Source of the DNA: Arenibacterium halophilum
Lineage (GTDB): Bacteria; Pseudomonadota; Alphaproteobacteria; Rhodobacterales; Rhodobacteraceae
Reading direction: 5' to 3'
Length of the DNA stretch: 64,000 nt
Assembly: GCF_005938225.1 (NCBI RefSeq)
Contig: NZ_VCPC01000003.1
Coordinates: 186,001 to 250,000, forward strand
Below the pieces are notes generated by a model that was given only the letters and a program-made list of their open reading frames with translations, made no database searches and had not been told where the DNA came from. The position numbers and the translations under genes were made by a program. Within the stretch, counting starts at the first letter, position 1; every line of letters starts with the position of its first letter. This document shows, in pieces, positions 23,623 to 32,419 of the stretch.

Positions 23623-25176
23623 TCAGGTGACCCCGGCCGCCGTCAGTGCCGCAATGATCGGGGCCATCCCTGTGCGATAGGGATGCCAGCCATCGTCGGC
23701 GCCCGGCGCGATGGGATGGCGAACCTGCATGTTGCTGGCGGTGAGAACCGGAGCGGAGTTGTCTTCGGGGCGTAGGTTGCCGGCACTCCATTCAACATCG
23801 CACGCCGCGCAAAGCGCCTTGCCCTGATGTTCTGGGTCGGCCACCAGATCACCATAGTGCAGCGCGTGGATTACTTCGCCAAACCTTGCCGCCCAGCCGT
23901 CGGTGAGCGCCTTGTGCAGCGCCATGTAGACGACGATGTGCGCCGGGTCATAGCAGAACCTGTTGCCGCCGCCTGCGAATGAATGGCGCAGCAGCGAGAA
24001 GGCCAGCGGGACGGCGTCGCGCGTCACATGGACAAACCTTGCCTCGGGCAGGGCGGCGCGCAAAAGCCCGACCCAGCGGAAATTCAGCGGCATCTTGTCG
24101 GTCAGCAGGGGTCGCCCGTCCGAACGGGCGGCGAACCCTTCATCCAGCTTTTGCCGCAGAGCCAAAATGTCGGATCTGTCAGGGTGTTCGCGAGACTCGT
24201 CCTGCAACTGGCGCAGAAGCGGGGCAACCGCGCCCGAGACAACGGGCAATTCGCCCCCCATCTGCACGCCCGCGCTTTGGCCAAGGACGCGTTCCACGAG
24301 CGTTGTGCCCGAGCGCGGCAACCCCACGATGAACACGGGGCGCGGGCCAGTCAGCGGGGCCATGTCGCTGAGGTTTGTGGGTTGCATCTGCGCAAGCCAG
24401 GTGAACAGCGCCGCCTCCCGCGCAGGGTCGAACCCGGCAGTTCTGGCGCGCAGCGCGTTCCCCTTGAGAAGATGCGCAAAGGCCAGATCATGCTGTCTTA
24501 GCGTGTGCAGCCGTTCGAAGATTGCGAAATGCCCGGCAGGATCGCTGGCGGGCAGCTTTTTCAGCGCCGCCAGGTGGGCCTTTGCGTCACCGCCCGCCCG
24601 CGCAAGGTTGTAATGCACATCACCGTTGTCGGGTGCCCAGCGGATCGCTTTTCGAAAGAACGTGGCGGCCGTCTCCAGATCGCCACGCGCCCGGGCCAGA
24701 ATACCCAAGTTGTTCAGCGGCGCGGCGTCACCCGGGCCATCCACCAGCGCGGCGCGATGGCAGGATTCGGCCCCGCCAAGATCGCCCAGTTCGCGCAGGA
24801 TACGTCCGCGTAAATCCAGCGTTTCGGGGCATTCGGGCAACCCGTCAAGCGCGCCCAACGCGGCCTGCATCCGTCCAAGATCCAGCCGGCACAACGCCAG
24901 GGCACGGGCGGCACTGTCATCGGAGGGGGCAAGCTGCACCAGCGCGGCCCACAGCCGTTCCGCCGAATGCAACGCCCCGCGCGACTGTTCGGACCTTGCA
25001 CGGCTGGTCAAATCGGTGATGGCGCGGGCCTTCGTACGCTGCAATCCCTGCTGCGCGCGGCGATTGCCCGGAAATTTCACCAGAACCGAGGCAAAACCGC
25101 GCGCCGCCGAACTGGCATCGCCCTTGCGCCGGGCGCGTTCGGCGCTGTCGAGCGTTCGCGTGATGTCTGATGCCAT
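23623..25176 (-). CDS. TPR-containing sulfotransferase
   Basis: A 517-residue protein. Residues about 1-240 are tetratricopeptide-like helical repeats (for example APLNNLGILARARGDLETAATFFRKAI-like units). Residues about 270-510 form a sulfotransferase domain with the PAPS-binding loop FIVGLPRSGTTLVERVLG and a second motif FVHVTRDAVPLAFSLLRHSF (3'-phosphate-binding Arg and Ser). It has no signal peptide. It would transfer sulfate to an unknown acceptor, perhaps a surface polysaccharide or a protein Tyr. Start choice is uncertain: neither 25176 (ATG) nor 25233 (TTG) has a good ribosome site. Confidence 0.85.
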   Translation of the reverse strand: MASDITRTLDSAERARRKGDASSAARGFASVLVKFPGNRRAQQGLQRTKARAITDLTSRARSEQSRGALHSAERLWAALVQLAPSDDSAARALALCRLDLGRMQAALGALDGLPECPETLDLRGRILRELGDLGGAESCHRAALVDGPGDAAPLNNLGILARARGDLETAATFFRKAIRWAPDNGDVHYNLARAGGDAKAHLAALKKLPASDPAGHFAIFERLHTLRQHDLAFAHLLKGNALRARTAGFDPAREAALFTWLAQMQPTNLSDMAPLTGPRPVFIVGLPRSGTTLVERVLGQSAGVQMGGELPVVSGAVAPLLRQLQDESREHPDRSDILALRQKLDEGFAARSDGRPLLTDKMPLNFRWVGLLRAALPEARFVHVTRDAVPLAFSLLRHSFAGGGNRFCYDPAHIVVYMALHKALTDGWAARFGEVIHALHYGDLVADPEHQGKALCAACDVEWSAGNLRPEDNSAPVLTASNMQVRHPIAPGADDGWHPYRTGMAPIIAALTAAGVT

Positions 25177-25293
25177 AGGAAGTGCGCGTGCCGTGCTTGC
25201 CAAGCCAGTGGTCCCTGTTCCGTTCCCGGCCAAGACTAGGGGCGCATTCCTTTCGATTCGGTCACTTTCCAGCCCCTCCCCCGAGGGTTTTCC

Positions 25294-25326
25294 AAAAAGA
25301 AAGCGCCGCCCGGGGTGGGGCGGCGC
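25294..25326 (-). terminator. Rho-independent terminator of the rplS-rpmE transcript
   Basis: On the minus strand a 9-bp perfect stem (GCGCCGCCC / GGGCGGCGC, loop 6) is followed by TTTCTTTTT. It lies 26 bases after the rpmE stop. Confidence 0.85.
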
Positions 25327-25351
25327 CGAATTCTCTGCAACGTGGTTGGGT

Positions 25352-25573
25352 TCAGAACCCGAGACCTTCGTATTTCTTCTTGAACTTCGACACGCGTCCG
25401 CCGGTGTCCATCAGGCGGGTGCCACCACCGGTCCATGCGGGGTGAACCGACGGGTCGATGTCCAGCGACAGCTGGTCGCCTTCCTTGCCCCAGGTCGATT
25501 TCATCTGAACGACGGTGCCGTCGGTCATCTTGACGTCGATCACGTGATAGTCGGGATGGATATCGGTTTTCAT
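25352..25573 (-). CDS. rpmE: 50S ribosomal protein L31
   Basis: A 73-residue ribosomal protein with the L31 start [19 protein letters not shown] and the segment [18 protein letters not shown]. The zinc-binding CxxC of the long (type A) form is absent, so this is the zinc-independent alphaproteobacterial form. It follows rplS by 11 bases and ends at a strong terminator. Confidence 0.95.
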   Translation of the reverse strand: MKTDIHPDYHVIDVKMTDGTVVQMKSTWGKEGDQLSLDIDPSVHPAWTGGGTRLMDTGGRVSKFKKKYEGLGF

Positions 25574-25584
25574 CTCGTCTCTCC

Positions 25585-25968
25585 TTATGCCTCGGCGCCG
25601 GATTTCGGCTTGTAGTGGGCGTTCTCGACGATGCGGGCCGATTTTCCGCGACGGGCGCGCAGGTAATACAGCTTGGCACGACGCACACGGCCGCGGCGCA
25701 CCACGGTGATGCTTTCGATGTTGGTCGAGTGCAGCGGGAACACGCGCTCCACGCCTTCGCCGAAGGAAATCTTGCGAACGGTGAACGAACCGGCAATGCC
25801 GTGACCATTCTTGCGCGAAATGCACACGCCTTCATAGTTCTGCACACGGGTCCGCGTGCCTTCGGTCACCTTGTAACCGACGCGCACGGTGTCGCCCGGT
25901 TTGAAGTCGGGGATGTCTTTCCCCAGTTCGGCGATTTGTTCCGCCTCAAGTTGAGCGATCAGGTCCAT
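25585..25968 (-). CDS. rplS: 50S ribosomal protein L19
   Basis: A 127-residue ribosomal protein that sits at the 30S-50S interface. Conserved blocks are [22 protein letters not shown] near residue 22, [10 protein letters not shown], and [30 protein letters not shown]. The start at 25968 has an AGGAG site 8 bases upstream. In related genomes rplS follows trmD; here the trmD gene lies beyond an inserted plus-strand protease gene, so rplS needs its own promoter in the 25969-26418 gap. Confidence 0.95.
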   Translation of the reverse strand: MDLIAQLEAEQIAELGKDIPDFKPGDTVRVGYKVTEGTRTRVQNYEGVCISRKNGHGIAGSFTVRKISFGEGVERVFPLHSTNIESITVVRRGRVRRAKLYYLRARRGKSARIVENAHYKPKSGAEA

Positions 25969-26418
25969 CGCATCACTCCTGGTTATGTCACGGTTAGTCC
26001 GCGAATGTTTGCGCGCCCCAGAGCTTTGGTCTTCGGTCGGGTCCCGATCCGGTGATCGGCCCGCCAGAGGTACGGCGTCAGGTTCTTCGGTTGTGGCAGG
26101 GGCCCCCGACGTCACCGGCAGAAGAAAACCGGATTCGCGAAGACGAGGGCACAATACCAATACGCCCGGAATCGCCTGAGCGAGTCCGAACCAGCGCCGT
26201 GTAGGACATTCGCGCTGGCGGATCAAGCCGTTTCGCAGGGCCTAGCATGCGGCATTCGCTGTGCAATACGCGGCAGAAAGCGCGCGAAATTTTTCGAAAC
26301 GGAAGGCGTGTTTACTGTTGATGCAGGGCCACCGACTGCACGAAACTTCTGCGTAGAATGCATTCAGTTTCAAATGTTCAGCGCGCGGGTTTACGCGCAG
26401 GTTTCGGGGGAATTTATT
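25969..26418. other. Divergent intergenic region between rplS and the M10 protease gene
   Basis: No gene is supported in these 450 bases. It must hold the rplS promoter (minus strand) and the protease promoter (plus strand). The palindrome GAATGCATTC occurs about 60 bases before the protease start. A long GC-rich leader precedes rplS on the minus strand, with no known ribosomal-leader motif that I can recognise. Confidence 0.5.
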
Positions 26419-28953
26419 ATGTGCGGATTATGCGGTTTTGGCGATGCGGGCGCGGTTTCAGACGGCAATCACCTATCGGCCTGGCCCAGTTTCGCCGCGC
26501 AACGCCTGGCCGATCTGGGGCTTGAGGTTGCCGATGCCGGGGCGCTGTTTGGCGGGGCGGTTCCTTCGACGGGGCCTGGCGACGAAGTGGACGAAACCGG
26601 CTTCAACGCTTTCTTCGATATCCCATCGGGCACCGGCACACCCTATTTCCTTGGCGTCGGCCAGCGCATCAATGCCGAGATCAGTTTTCAGGGCGATACC
26701 GACTGGTTTGCCATGTCGCTCGTGCAGGGGCAGACCTACCAAATCAGCCTGCGCGCCTTGCCGTTCTTTGGGCTGGGCGACCCGCAACTGTACCTCTTTG
26801 ACAATTTCGGCAGCTTCCTGACGCTGAACGACAATGGCGGCAGCGGTCTGGATTCGCTGCTGACGATTACGGCCACCCGGACAGGGACCTATTTCATCGG
26901 TGCCACAGGCTTTGGCGGCAATGGGCAAAGCACCGGGCAGTATGAAATCAGCCTCGCCCAGGTGAATTTCACCGCGGACATAATCGGCGATACCGCCGCA
27001 ACGGCAGGGGTTGTCGCCGTCGACGGGTTTGTCACCGGCACGATCGATTATGGCACCGATCAGGACTGGTACGGCGTCAGCGTCGAAAAGGGCAAGACCT
27101 ATGCCGTGTTCCTTGACAGCGCGACGCTGAGCTTTACCCCGCTGGCCGACCCAAAGCTGGAAGTGCTGGACCGAAACCAGACCAGCGTCGCCATCAACGA
27201 CGACAACGGCATCACCAAAAATGCGGCGCTGACCTTTACCGCGGATTACACCGGAACCTACTATATCAAGGCCTATGGCGGCCCGGCCAATACCGGCGAT
27301 TTCAAGCTGACAGTCGCCGATTTCACACCACCCGCGCCGCCCAGCCCGACGGCGGGGCTGGATTGGGGGGTCAAGTTCAACAAGACCAATATAAAGGTCT
27401 ACTTCGCGCTTCAGGGCGAGACCTTTGCCAACGAACTGACCGATACGCCCTGGAACGCATATGAAGTCACGCAGGCCATGTCGGCGCTTCGGGAATATTC
27501 CAAGTTCTCCAACCTGACCTTTACCACAGTGAACATCGCGTCGCAGGCCGATTTCTTCCTGGCCAAGAACTTCCTCGACAGTTCGACCACCGGGCGGATG
27601 TTCCCACAGGATCCCGAATTCGGCGGCGCGCAAGGCGTGGGCTGGTTCAACACCAAACCATCGGTCTGGTCGCGCGAGGCCGGAGGGTTTCTGGAAAAGG
27701 GGGCCTATGGCTATTCCAACTTCATTCATGAATTCGGCCATGGTCTTGGCCTGTCGCACCCGCATGACAACGGCGGCACTTCGCTTGTCTTCGCCGGGGT
27801 CAGCGGGTCGGGCGATTTCGGCGATGATGACCTGAACCAGGAAGTGTTCACCGTCATGTCCTACAACAAGGGCTGGCAGACGGGGTTCAACGGCGGGTCG
27901 GGCACCAATGCCTATGGCATCGTGCGCACGCCGATGGCCTTCGACATCTCGGTGATTCAGGAGAAATACGGCGCGAACACCACCCACGCCTCGGGCAATG
28001 ACACCTATACCCTGTGGACGAAGAATGAAATTGGCACCGGATATGAAACCATATGGGACACCGGCGGGCGCGATACCATCGTGAACCCGGGCAGCGCAGG
28101 CGCCACGATTGATCTGCGCGCCGCCACGCTGAAACAGGAACCGGGCGGCGGCGGGTTCGTCTCTTTCACGACCGGCATCTTCGGCGGCTACACCATTGCC
28201 AATGGCGTGCGGATCGAAAATGCCACAGGCGGGTCGGGGCGCGACACGCTGATCGGCAACGGGGGCCGCAACCTGCTGGACGGCGGTGGCGACAAGGACG
28301 TGATGATCGGCGGGCGCGGCAACGACACCTATATCATCAGCCAAGCCGACGATGTTGTTTCCGAGACACGCAAGGGCGGCATCGATACGCTGCGCAGCGG
28401 GGCGGTTTCGCTGGATCTGAACGATTACGATTTTGTCGAGAACGCCCGGCTAACCGGCGCTCGCGCGCTGGACCTGACCGGCTCGAAGCAGGCGAACCTG
28501 CTGGCGGGCAATAAAGCGGCCAATGAAATCTTCGGCAGCGGTGGAGGAGATACGCTGCGCGGCGGTGGCGGGTCGGATACCCTGCGCGGCGCGGCCGGGA
28601 ACGATAAACTGATCGGACAGGCCGGCCGTGACAAACTCTTCGGAGGCGCCGGGAATGACGTGATCGAAGGTGGCAAGCTGAACGACAAGTTGTTCGGCAA
28701 CAAGGGAGCCGACAGCTTCGTCTTCAAAGGCAACTTCGGCGACGACACGATCGGGGATTTCAAACAGGGCGCCGACGCGCTGCACCTCTCAAAATCGCTG
28801 TGGACAGGCCAGCTGACCAAGGCTCAGGTCGTCAGCGATTTTGCTGACATCGTGCGGGGCAATGTCGTATTCGAATTCGACGGCGGTCAATCGATTACCC
28901 TGAAAGGCGTCGGCTCTACCGCAGGGCTCGCTGACGATCTTGTCCTGATCTGA
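26419..28953 (+). CDS. Secreted M10 serralysin-type metalloprotease with two PPC domains
   Basis: An 844-residue type I secretion substrate. The start at 26419 gives the N-terminus MCGLCGFGDAG; an MCxxC start is shared with the protease at 37763 and GGGGGA precedes it. Residues about 72-178 and 190-300 are two pre-peptidase C-terminal (PPC) beta domains. Zinc motif HEFGHGLGLSH is at 437-447 with Met-turn VMSYN at 479-483. RTX calcium repeats (GGSGRDTLIGNGG, GGAGNDVIEGG) lie at about 610-640 and 705-770. There is no Sec signal; export would use an ABC-MFP-TolC system that is not in the window. It interrupts the trmD-rplS order. Confidence 0.93.
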   Translation: MCGLCGFGDAGAVSDGNHLSAWPSFAAQRLADLGLEVADAGALFGGAVPSTGPGDEVDETGFNAFFDIPSGTGTPYFLGVGQRINAEISFQGDTDWFAMSLVQGQTYQISLRALPFFGLGDPQLYLFDNFGSFLTLNDNGGSGLDSLLTITATRTGTYFIGATGFGGNGQSTGQYEISLAQVNFTADIIGDTAATAGVVAVDGFVTGTIDYGTDQDWYGVSVEKGKTYAVFLDSATLSFTPLADPKLEVLDRNQTSVAINDDNGITKNAALTFTADYTGTYYIKAYGGPANTGDFKLTVADFTPPAPPSPTAGLDWGVKFNKTNIKVYFALQGETFANELTDTPWNAYEVTQAMSALREYSKFSNLTFTTVNIASQADFFLAKNFLDSSTTGRMFPQDPEFGGAQGVGWFNTKPSVWSREAGGFLEKGAYGYSNFIHEFGHGLGLSHPHDNGGTSLVFAGVSGSGDFGDDDLNQEVFTVMSYNKGWQTGFNGGSGTNAYGIVRTPMAFDISVIQEKYGANTTHASGNDTYTLWTKNEIGTGYETIWDTGGRDTIVNPGSAGATIDLRAATLKQEPGGGGFVSFTTGIFGGYTIANGVRIENATGGSGRDTLIGNGGRNLLDGGGDKDVMIGGRGNDTYIISQADDVVSETRKGGIDTLRSGAVSLDLNDYDFVENARLTGARALDLTGSKQANLLAGNKAANEIFGSGGGDTLRGGGGSDTLRGAAGNDKLIGQAGRDKLFGGAGNDVIEGGKLNDKLFGNKGADSFVFKGNFGDDTIGDFKQGADALHLSKSLWTGQLTKAQVVSDFADIVRGNVVFEFDGGQSITLKGVGSTAGLADDLVLI

Positions 28954-29075
28954 TCGCGCTGCGCGCGATGCCTCCGGCGGGGATATTTATCACCCCAAAG
29001 AAGAATGGGTTTTATATCTTCTTTGGGGTCCAAATATCCCGGGGGAGGCCCGCAGGGACGGGGGCAGAGCCCCCT
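28952..29075 (+). repeat. Dispersed composite repeat (B half + A half), best copy
   Basis: The B half at 28952-29003 contains ATCGCGC-tgc-GCGCGAT, CCTCCGGCGGGGATATTTAT and CCCCAAAGAAG. The A half at 29016-29075 begins TCTTCTTTGGGG and continues to AAATATCCCGGGGGAGG, and ends GGGGGC-aga-GCCCCC. B and A are complementary (GGATATTT..CCCCAAAGAAG against CTTCTTTGGGG..AAATATCC), so the whole element can fold as one long hairpin. It separates the convergent protease and trmD genes. Confidence 0.9.
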
Positions 29076-29127
29076 TAAGGCCTAAAGGTAGACGCCTGGC
29101 GGCGGTGGCGCCGCCCCCACTCCACGT

Positions 29128-29940
29128 TCATTCCTGATCGTTGCTGCCGGATGTCCTATGCGCCCAGAGATCGGGCCTCCGGATGCGGGTCAGTTCTTTC
29201 GCGGCGGCGCGACGCCAGCGTGCGATCTCGCCATGGTTTCCCGACATCAGCACATCGGGTATGTCCCGGCCCTGCCACGACGCGGGGCGGGTGTACTGAG
29301 GGTGTTCCAGCAGGCCGTCGGAAAAGCTCTCTTCGTCGGTCGAGGCGGCATTGCCCAGAACCCCCGGGATCAGCCGCACCGTGGCATCAATCAGCGCCTG
29401 CGCTGCGATTTCTCCGCCCGTCATCACGAAATCCCCAAGCGAGATTTCCTGCACCCCATAGTGTTCCAGCGCGCGTTCATCGATGCCTTCGAACCGACCG
29501 CACAGCAGGGTGACACCGTCGGCACGCGACAGGCGGTGCATCAGCGCCTGTGTCATCGGCTGGCCGCGCGGGCTGAGGCCGATCACGGGCCAGTCGCCGC
29601 GCACGCCGGATTGTGCCGCCTCGATCGCCGGGCCGACCACATCGGCGCGCAGCACCATGCCGGCGCCGCCTCCTGCGGGCGTGTCATCGACATTGCGGTG
29701 CTTGCCGATGCCAAAGCCGCGAAGATCGATCGTTTCAAGCTGCCACAGCCCGTCTTTCAGCGCGCGACCCGTCAGGCTCTGCCCCAGAACGCCGGGGAAG
29801 GCTTCGGGGAACAGGGTGATGATGCGTGCGGTCCAGACGCCAGCCAGCGTGTCGCCATCGGTCATCAGATCGCGCGGTTGCAAAGAGGCGCGGATCGACT
29901 TGCGCCCAAACGACCGGCTCGGGGATGGGGTGTCGCTCAT
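29128..29940 (-). CDS. trmD: tRNA (guanine-37-N1)-methyltransferase
   Basis: A 270-residue SPOUT methyltransferase that makes m1G37 in tRNAs and prevents +1 frameshifting. The trefoil-knot segments are present: [18 protein letters not shown] near residue 85, [15 protein letters not shown] near 140, and [21 protein letters not shown]. About 30 extra residues precede the usual [11 protein letters not shown] start; an internal ATG (MTDGDTLAG) could be an alternative start. The ATG at 29940 overlaps rimM by four bases. Its usual partner rplS is displaced by the inserted protease gene. Confidence 0.95.
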   Translation of the reverse strand: MSDTPSPSRSFGRKSIRASLQPRDLMTDGDTLAGVWTARIITLFPEAFPGVLGQSLTGRALKDGLWQLETIDLRGFGIGKHRNVDDTPAGGGAGMVLRADVVGPAIEAAQSGVRGDWPVIGLSPRGQPMTQALMHRLSRADGVTLLCGRFEGIDERALEHYGVQEISLGDFVMTGGEIAAQALIDATVRLIPGVLGNAASTDEESFSDGLLEHPQYTRPASWQGRDIPDVLMSGNHGEIARWRRAAAKELTRIRRPDLWAHRTSGSNDQE

Positions 29941-30443
29941 TCGAACAGCCCTTCGGGCGGATCGGCAACAATCGCGCGCTTGGACAGATCCACGGTCGGG
30001 ACATTCTCGCGCGTGAAAGGCAGAAGAACGGTTTCGCGCCCGTCGGGGCGGATTTCCAGCAGATCGCCGGCACCGTGGTTCTGCACCGCGATCACCGTGC
30101 CAAGCACGCGTCCTCCCGTATCGCTGACGGGCAGACCGACAAGGTCGGTGTAATAGAATTCGTCGTCTGGCAGCGAAGGCAGCCTGTCGCGCGGGGCAAA
30201 GAGTTTCAGCCCCTTCAGCGCGTCGGCCTGTTCCTTTGTCTCGATCCCCGACACCCGTGCGGCAAATCCGTTGCCGATGGGCCGCGTCAGCGTGACGGTA
30301 AACTGGCGGTCGCCATCTTCGGTGCATAGGGGGGAATATGTGCCAATGGCTTCGGGTTCGGCGCAAAAGCTCTTGAGCCGGACTTCGCCGCGCACTCCAA
30401 ATGCGCCAGCCAGCGCCCCGACACAAATCAATTCGTCAGGCAT
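29937..30443 (-). CDS. rimM: Ribosome maturation factor RimM
   Basis: A 168-residue 16S processing factor that binds the 30S head through S19. It starts with the RimM signature [19 protein letters not shown], has the middle [11 protein letters not shown] segment, and the C-terminal PRC-barrel reads [21 protein letters not shown]-like and ends DPPEGLFE. It is between rpsP and trmD and is preceded by a very strong hairpin at 30511-30556. Confidence 0.94.
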   Translation of the reverse strand: MPDELICVGALAGAFGVRGEVRLKSFCAEPEAIGTYSPLCTEDGDRQFTVTLTRPIGNGFAARVSGIETKEQADALKGLKLFAPRDRLPSLPDDEFYYTDLVGLPVSDTGGRVLGTVIAVQNHGAGDLLEIRPDGRETVLLPFTRENVPTVDLSKRAIVADPPEGLFE

Positions 30444-30510
30444 CTCTGCCGTGCTCCCTGAAACGGTGCGGGCCTATCGTGGCGCGCACGAAAAGCCATC
30501 TGGCGGAACC

Positions 30511-30556
30511 GCGCGGCGGCGGCGGGGGAGGCGGGCCTACCCCGCCGCCGCCGCGC
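30511..30556 (-). promoter_or_regulatory. 17-bp perfect GC hairpin between rpsP and rimM
   Basis: The arms GCGCGGCGGCGGCGGGG and CCCCGCCGCCGCCGCGC are exact complements around a 12-base loop, starting 9 bases after the rpsP stop. No T-run follows directly. It is placed to stabilise rpsP message, block readthrough or be an RNase III site, which would lower rimM-trmD relative to S16. Confidence 0.7.
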
Positions 30557-30564
30557 CCGGCCCG

Positions 30565-30939
30565 TTATTCGGCCGATGCGTCCTCGGCCGGGGCTTCGGC
30601 TGCGGCGGCTTTTTCAGCCTTGGCTTCGGCGCGTTCCTGCGCCTTCTTGCCGGGCGTACCCTTGTTGGGGTTGCTGCGCTCGGTCTTGGTGCGGGCGCCA
30701 GCGGCTTCCAGCATGCGGGCGATCCGGTCGGTGGGCTGGGCGCCTTTGTCCAACCAGTGCTGGATGCGCTCGAGGTCCATCTTCACGCGGTCTTCGCTGT
30801 CTTTGGGCAGCAGCGGGTTGTAGGTGCCCAGCTTCTCGATGAAGCGGCCGTCACGGGGCATCCGCGAATCTGCCGCGACGATGCGGTAGAAGGGGCGTTT
30901 CTTGCTGCCGCCACGGGCGAGCCGGATTTTCATAGCCAT
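30565..30939 (-). CDS. rpsP: 30S ribosomal protein S16
   Basis: A 124-residue ribosomal protein starting [24 protein letters not shown], the S16 hallmark, with [15 protein letters not shown] and [16 protein letters not shown] following. The last 40 residues are an Ala/Glu/Lys-rich extension ([18 protein letters not shown]) beyond the usual 80-residue core, common in alphaproteobacteria and probably disordered. It heads the rpsP-rimM-trmD group after aroQ. Confidence 0.95.
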   Translation of the reverse strand: MAMKIRLARGGSKKRPFYRIVAADSRMPRDGRFIEKLGTYNPLLPKDSEDRVKMDLERIQHWLDKGAQPTDRIARMLEAAGARTKTERSNPNKGTPGKKAQERAEAKAEKAAAAEAPAEDASAE

Positions 30940-30985
30940 TGTTGGTCTCCTTTGAATGGCGTGTCAGGCGCGGGTCTTCCGGCGC

Positions 30986-31297
30986 CTAGGATTGGTGTTT
31001 CTGGTGGTGGTGGATGACTTCCTGAATGATGAAATTCAGGAACGCCTTGGCGAATTCAGGATCCAGATCGGCCTGGATCGCCAGGTCTTCAAGCCGTGCG
31101 ATCTGCTGCTTTTCGCGCGCGGGATCGGACGGGGGAAGGTCGTTTTCGGCCTTGAGCTTGCCCACGGCCTGCGTGTGCTTGAACCGCTCGCCCAGCGTGT
31201 AGACAAGGATTGCGTCCAGCCGGTCGATGCTTTCGCGGTGGCCTTTCAACAGCTGCGCGGCGCGCGCCACAACGTCGTCTTTGGTCTGGTCAGTCAA
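30986..31297 (-). CDS. Chorismate mutase (AroQ class)
   Basis: A 103-residue all-helical mutase converting chorismate to prephenate for Phe/Tyr synthesis. The helix-one pattern RESIDRLDAILVYTLGERF and the following KLKAENDLPPSDPAREKQQIARL match the AroQ fold with its active-site Arg and Lys. No ATG fits; I infer a TTG start at 31297 that overlaps the upstream acetyltransferase stop by eight bases, with AAGG about 9 bases before it. The end is His-rich (HHHQKHQS). Confidence 0.85.
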   Translation of the reverse strand: MTDQTKDDVVARAAQLLKGHRESIDRLDAILVYTLGERFKHTQAVGKLKAENDLPPSDPAREKQQIARLEDLAIQADLDPEFAKAFLNFIIQEVIHHHQKHQS

Positions 31298-31892
31298 TGG
31301 CCCAGCCTTTCGGTTTGAACAGCGGATCGGCGTAATGGCCGATTTCCATTTCGATGCCATGGGCCAGCTGGGTTCGGTCCAGCTGCTGCGGCGAAGGGTG
31401 GCGATAGACGGCATCGCTTCCGTCGATGGTTTGCGCCTCGTGGTCCTTTTTCGCGCCAAGCCGTTCGGCCAGGCGGATACTGTCGAGGTTTTTCGGGTCG
31501 ATATAGCTGACAGCCGTAGTCCAGCCGTTGCGATACAGGTGACGGCGCACGGCGTGGGTCGCTTCCAGCGCATAGCCCTTGCCAGCGCGGTCGGGCCAGA
31601 TGACCCATGCGATTTCGCGCTCAGGCCAGCGCGCAGGCTGCCAGCCTCCGGCCATGCCGACGGTTTCGCCGGTGTCACGCAGGTGGATCATCCACATGCC
31701 GAAGCCACGAATTTCCCAATGGCCGATTTCGGCGGCATAGAGCATCCACGCCTCGTAGGCGTTCAGCGGCCCGCCCATGTAACGGGCGCGGTAGCTGGTG
31801 AAGGTCGCCTTGAAGTCGGGGTAATCCTGCGGCTCGGGGCCGCGCAGGACAAGCCGAGGGGTTTCGATCACGGGGATGCTGGCGCGGGTCAT
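31290..31892 (-). CDS. GNAT family N-acetyltransferase (third of three)
   Basis: A 200-residue RimJ/RimL-type acetyltransferase. It begins IPVIETPRLVLRGPEPQDY, the usual first strand, and carries the acetyl-CoA loop region WPDRAGKGYALEATHAV near residues 100-115 and YIDPKNLDSIRLAERLGAKK near 130-150. It is longer at the C-terminus than its two upstream paralogues. It is coupled upstream (ATGA) and downstream to aroQ. The acceptor could be a protein N-terminus or a small amine. Confidence 0.87.
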   Translation of the reverse strand: MTRASIPVIETPRLVLRGPEPQDYPDFKATFTSYRARYMGGPLNAYEAWMLYAAEIGHWEIRGFGMWMIHLRDTGETVGMAGGWQPARWPEREIAWVIWPDRAGKGYALEATHAVRRHLYRNGWTTAVSYIDPKNLDSIRLAERLGAKKDHEAQTIDGSDAVYRHPSPQQLDRTQLAHGIEMEIGHYADPLFKPKGWAID

Positions 31893-32419
31893 GCGGCCTC
31901 TCCCATGACCGAGGGATGGCGCCAGACCTTGCAGGCGTGGCCGTTCACTGTGCCATCGCGTTCGATTTTGGCGCCCAAGCGTCGCGCCAGCGCGGCGGAT
32001 CGATGATTGGCGGGATCGACGTAGGAAATCAGAGCATCGAGCCCTTGATGTTCGGCGGCGTAGGCGCGGGCCGCGAGCGCGGCCTCATAGGCAACCCCCT
32101 GGCCTTCGAAGCCTTCGAACAGGTGCCAGCCGAGTTCCGGTTCATCCCAGCCATCATTGTTGATGACCCCGACGCGGCCCGCAGGTGCCCCGGTGGCGCG
32201 GTCTTCGATCATCCACATGCCATAGCCGCGCAGGGACCAATGGCCCATCTGCGCAAGGAAGCTGCCCCATGCGCGCGGCCGTTCATACGGGCCGCCGACG
32301 AAAACCGACCGCGTCGAGGCAGAGAACCGCGCCAGCGCGTCGAAATCCGTCTCGCGCGGGGCGCGCAGGATCAGGTTCGTAGTCTCGATGACCGGGATCG
32401 GAAGCGCGGTGCCGCTCAT
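31889..32419 (-). CDS. GNAT family N-acetyltransferase (second of three)
   Basis: A 176-residue acetyltransferase starting MSGTALPIPVIETTNLILRA, with GWHLFEGFEGQGVAYEAALAA near residue 95 as the cofactor loop and SYVDPANHRSAALARRLGAKI near 130. Its start overlaps the stop of the first paralogue by four bases. It is about as similar to its neighbours as they are to each other by eye, consistent with tandem duplication. Confidence 0.87.
   Translation of the reverse strand: MSGTALPIPVIETTNLILRAPRETDFDALARFSASTRSVFVGGPYERPRAWGSFLAQMGHWSLRGYGMWMIEDRATGAPAGRVGVINNDGWDEPELGWHLFEGFEGQGVAYEAALAARAYAAEHQGLDALISYVDPANHRSAALARRLGAKIERDGTVNGHACKVWRHPSVMGEAA

Noticed and set aside
26473-28344. A 623-codon minus-strand open frame antisense to the protease at 26419
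   Set aside because: It has no ribosome site or recognisable motif, and the sense strand carries clear PPC and zinc-protease motifs.
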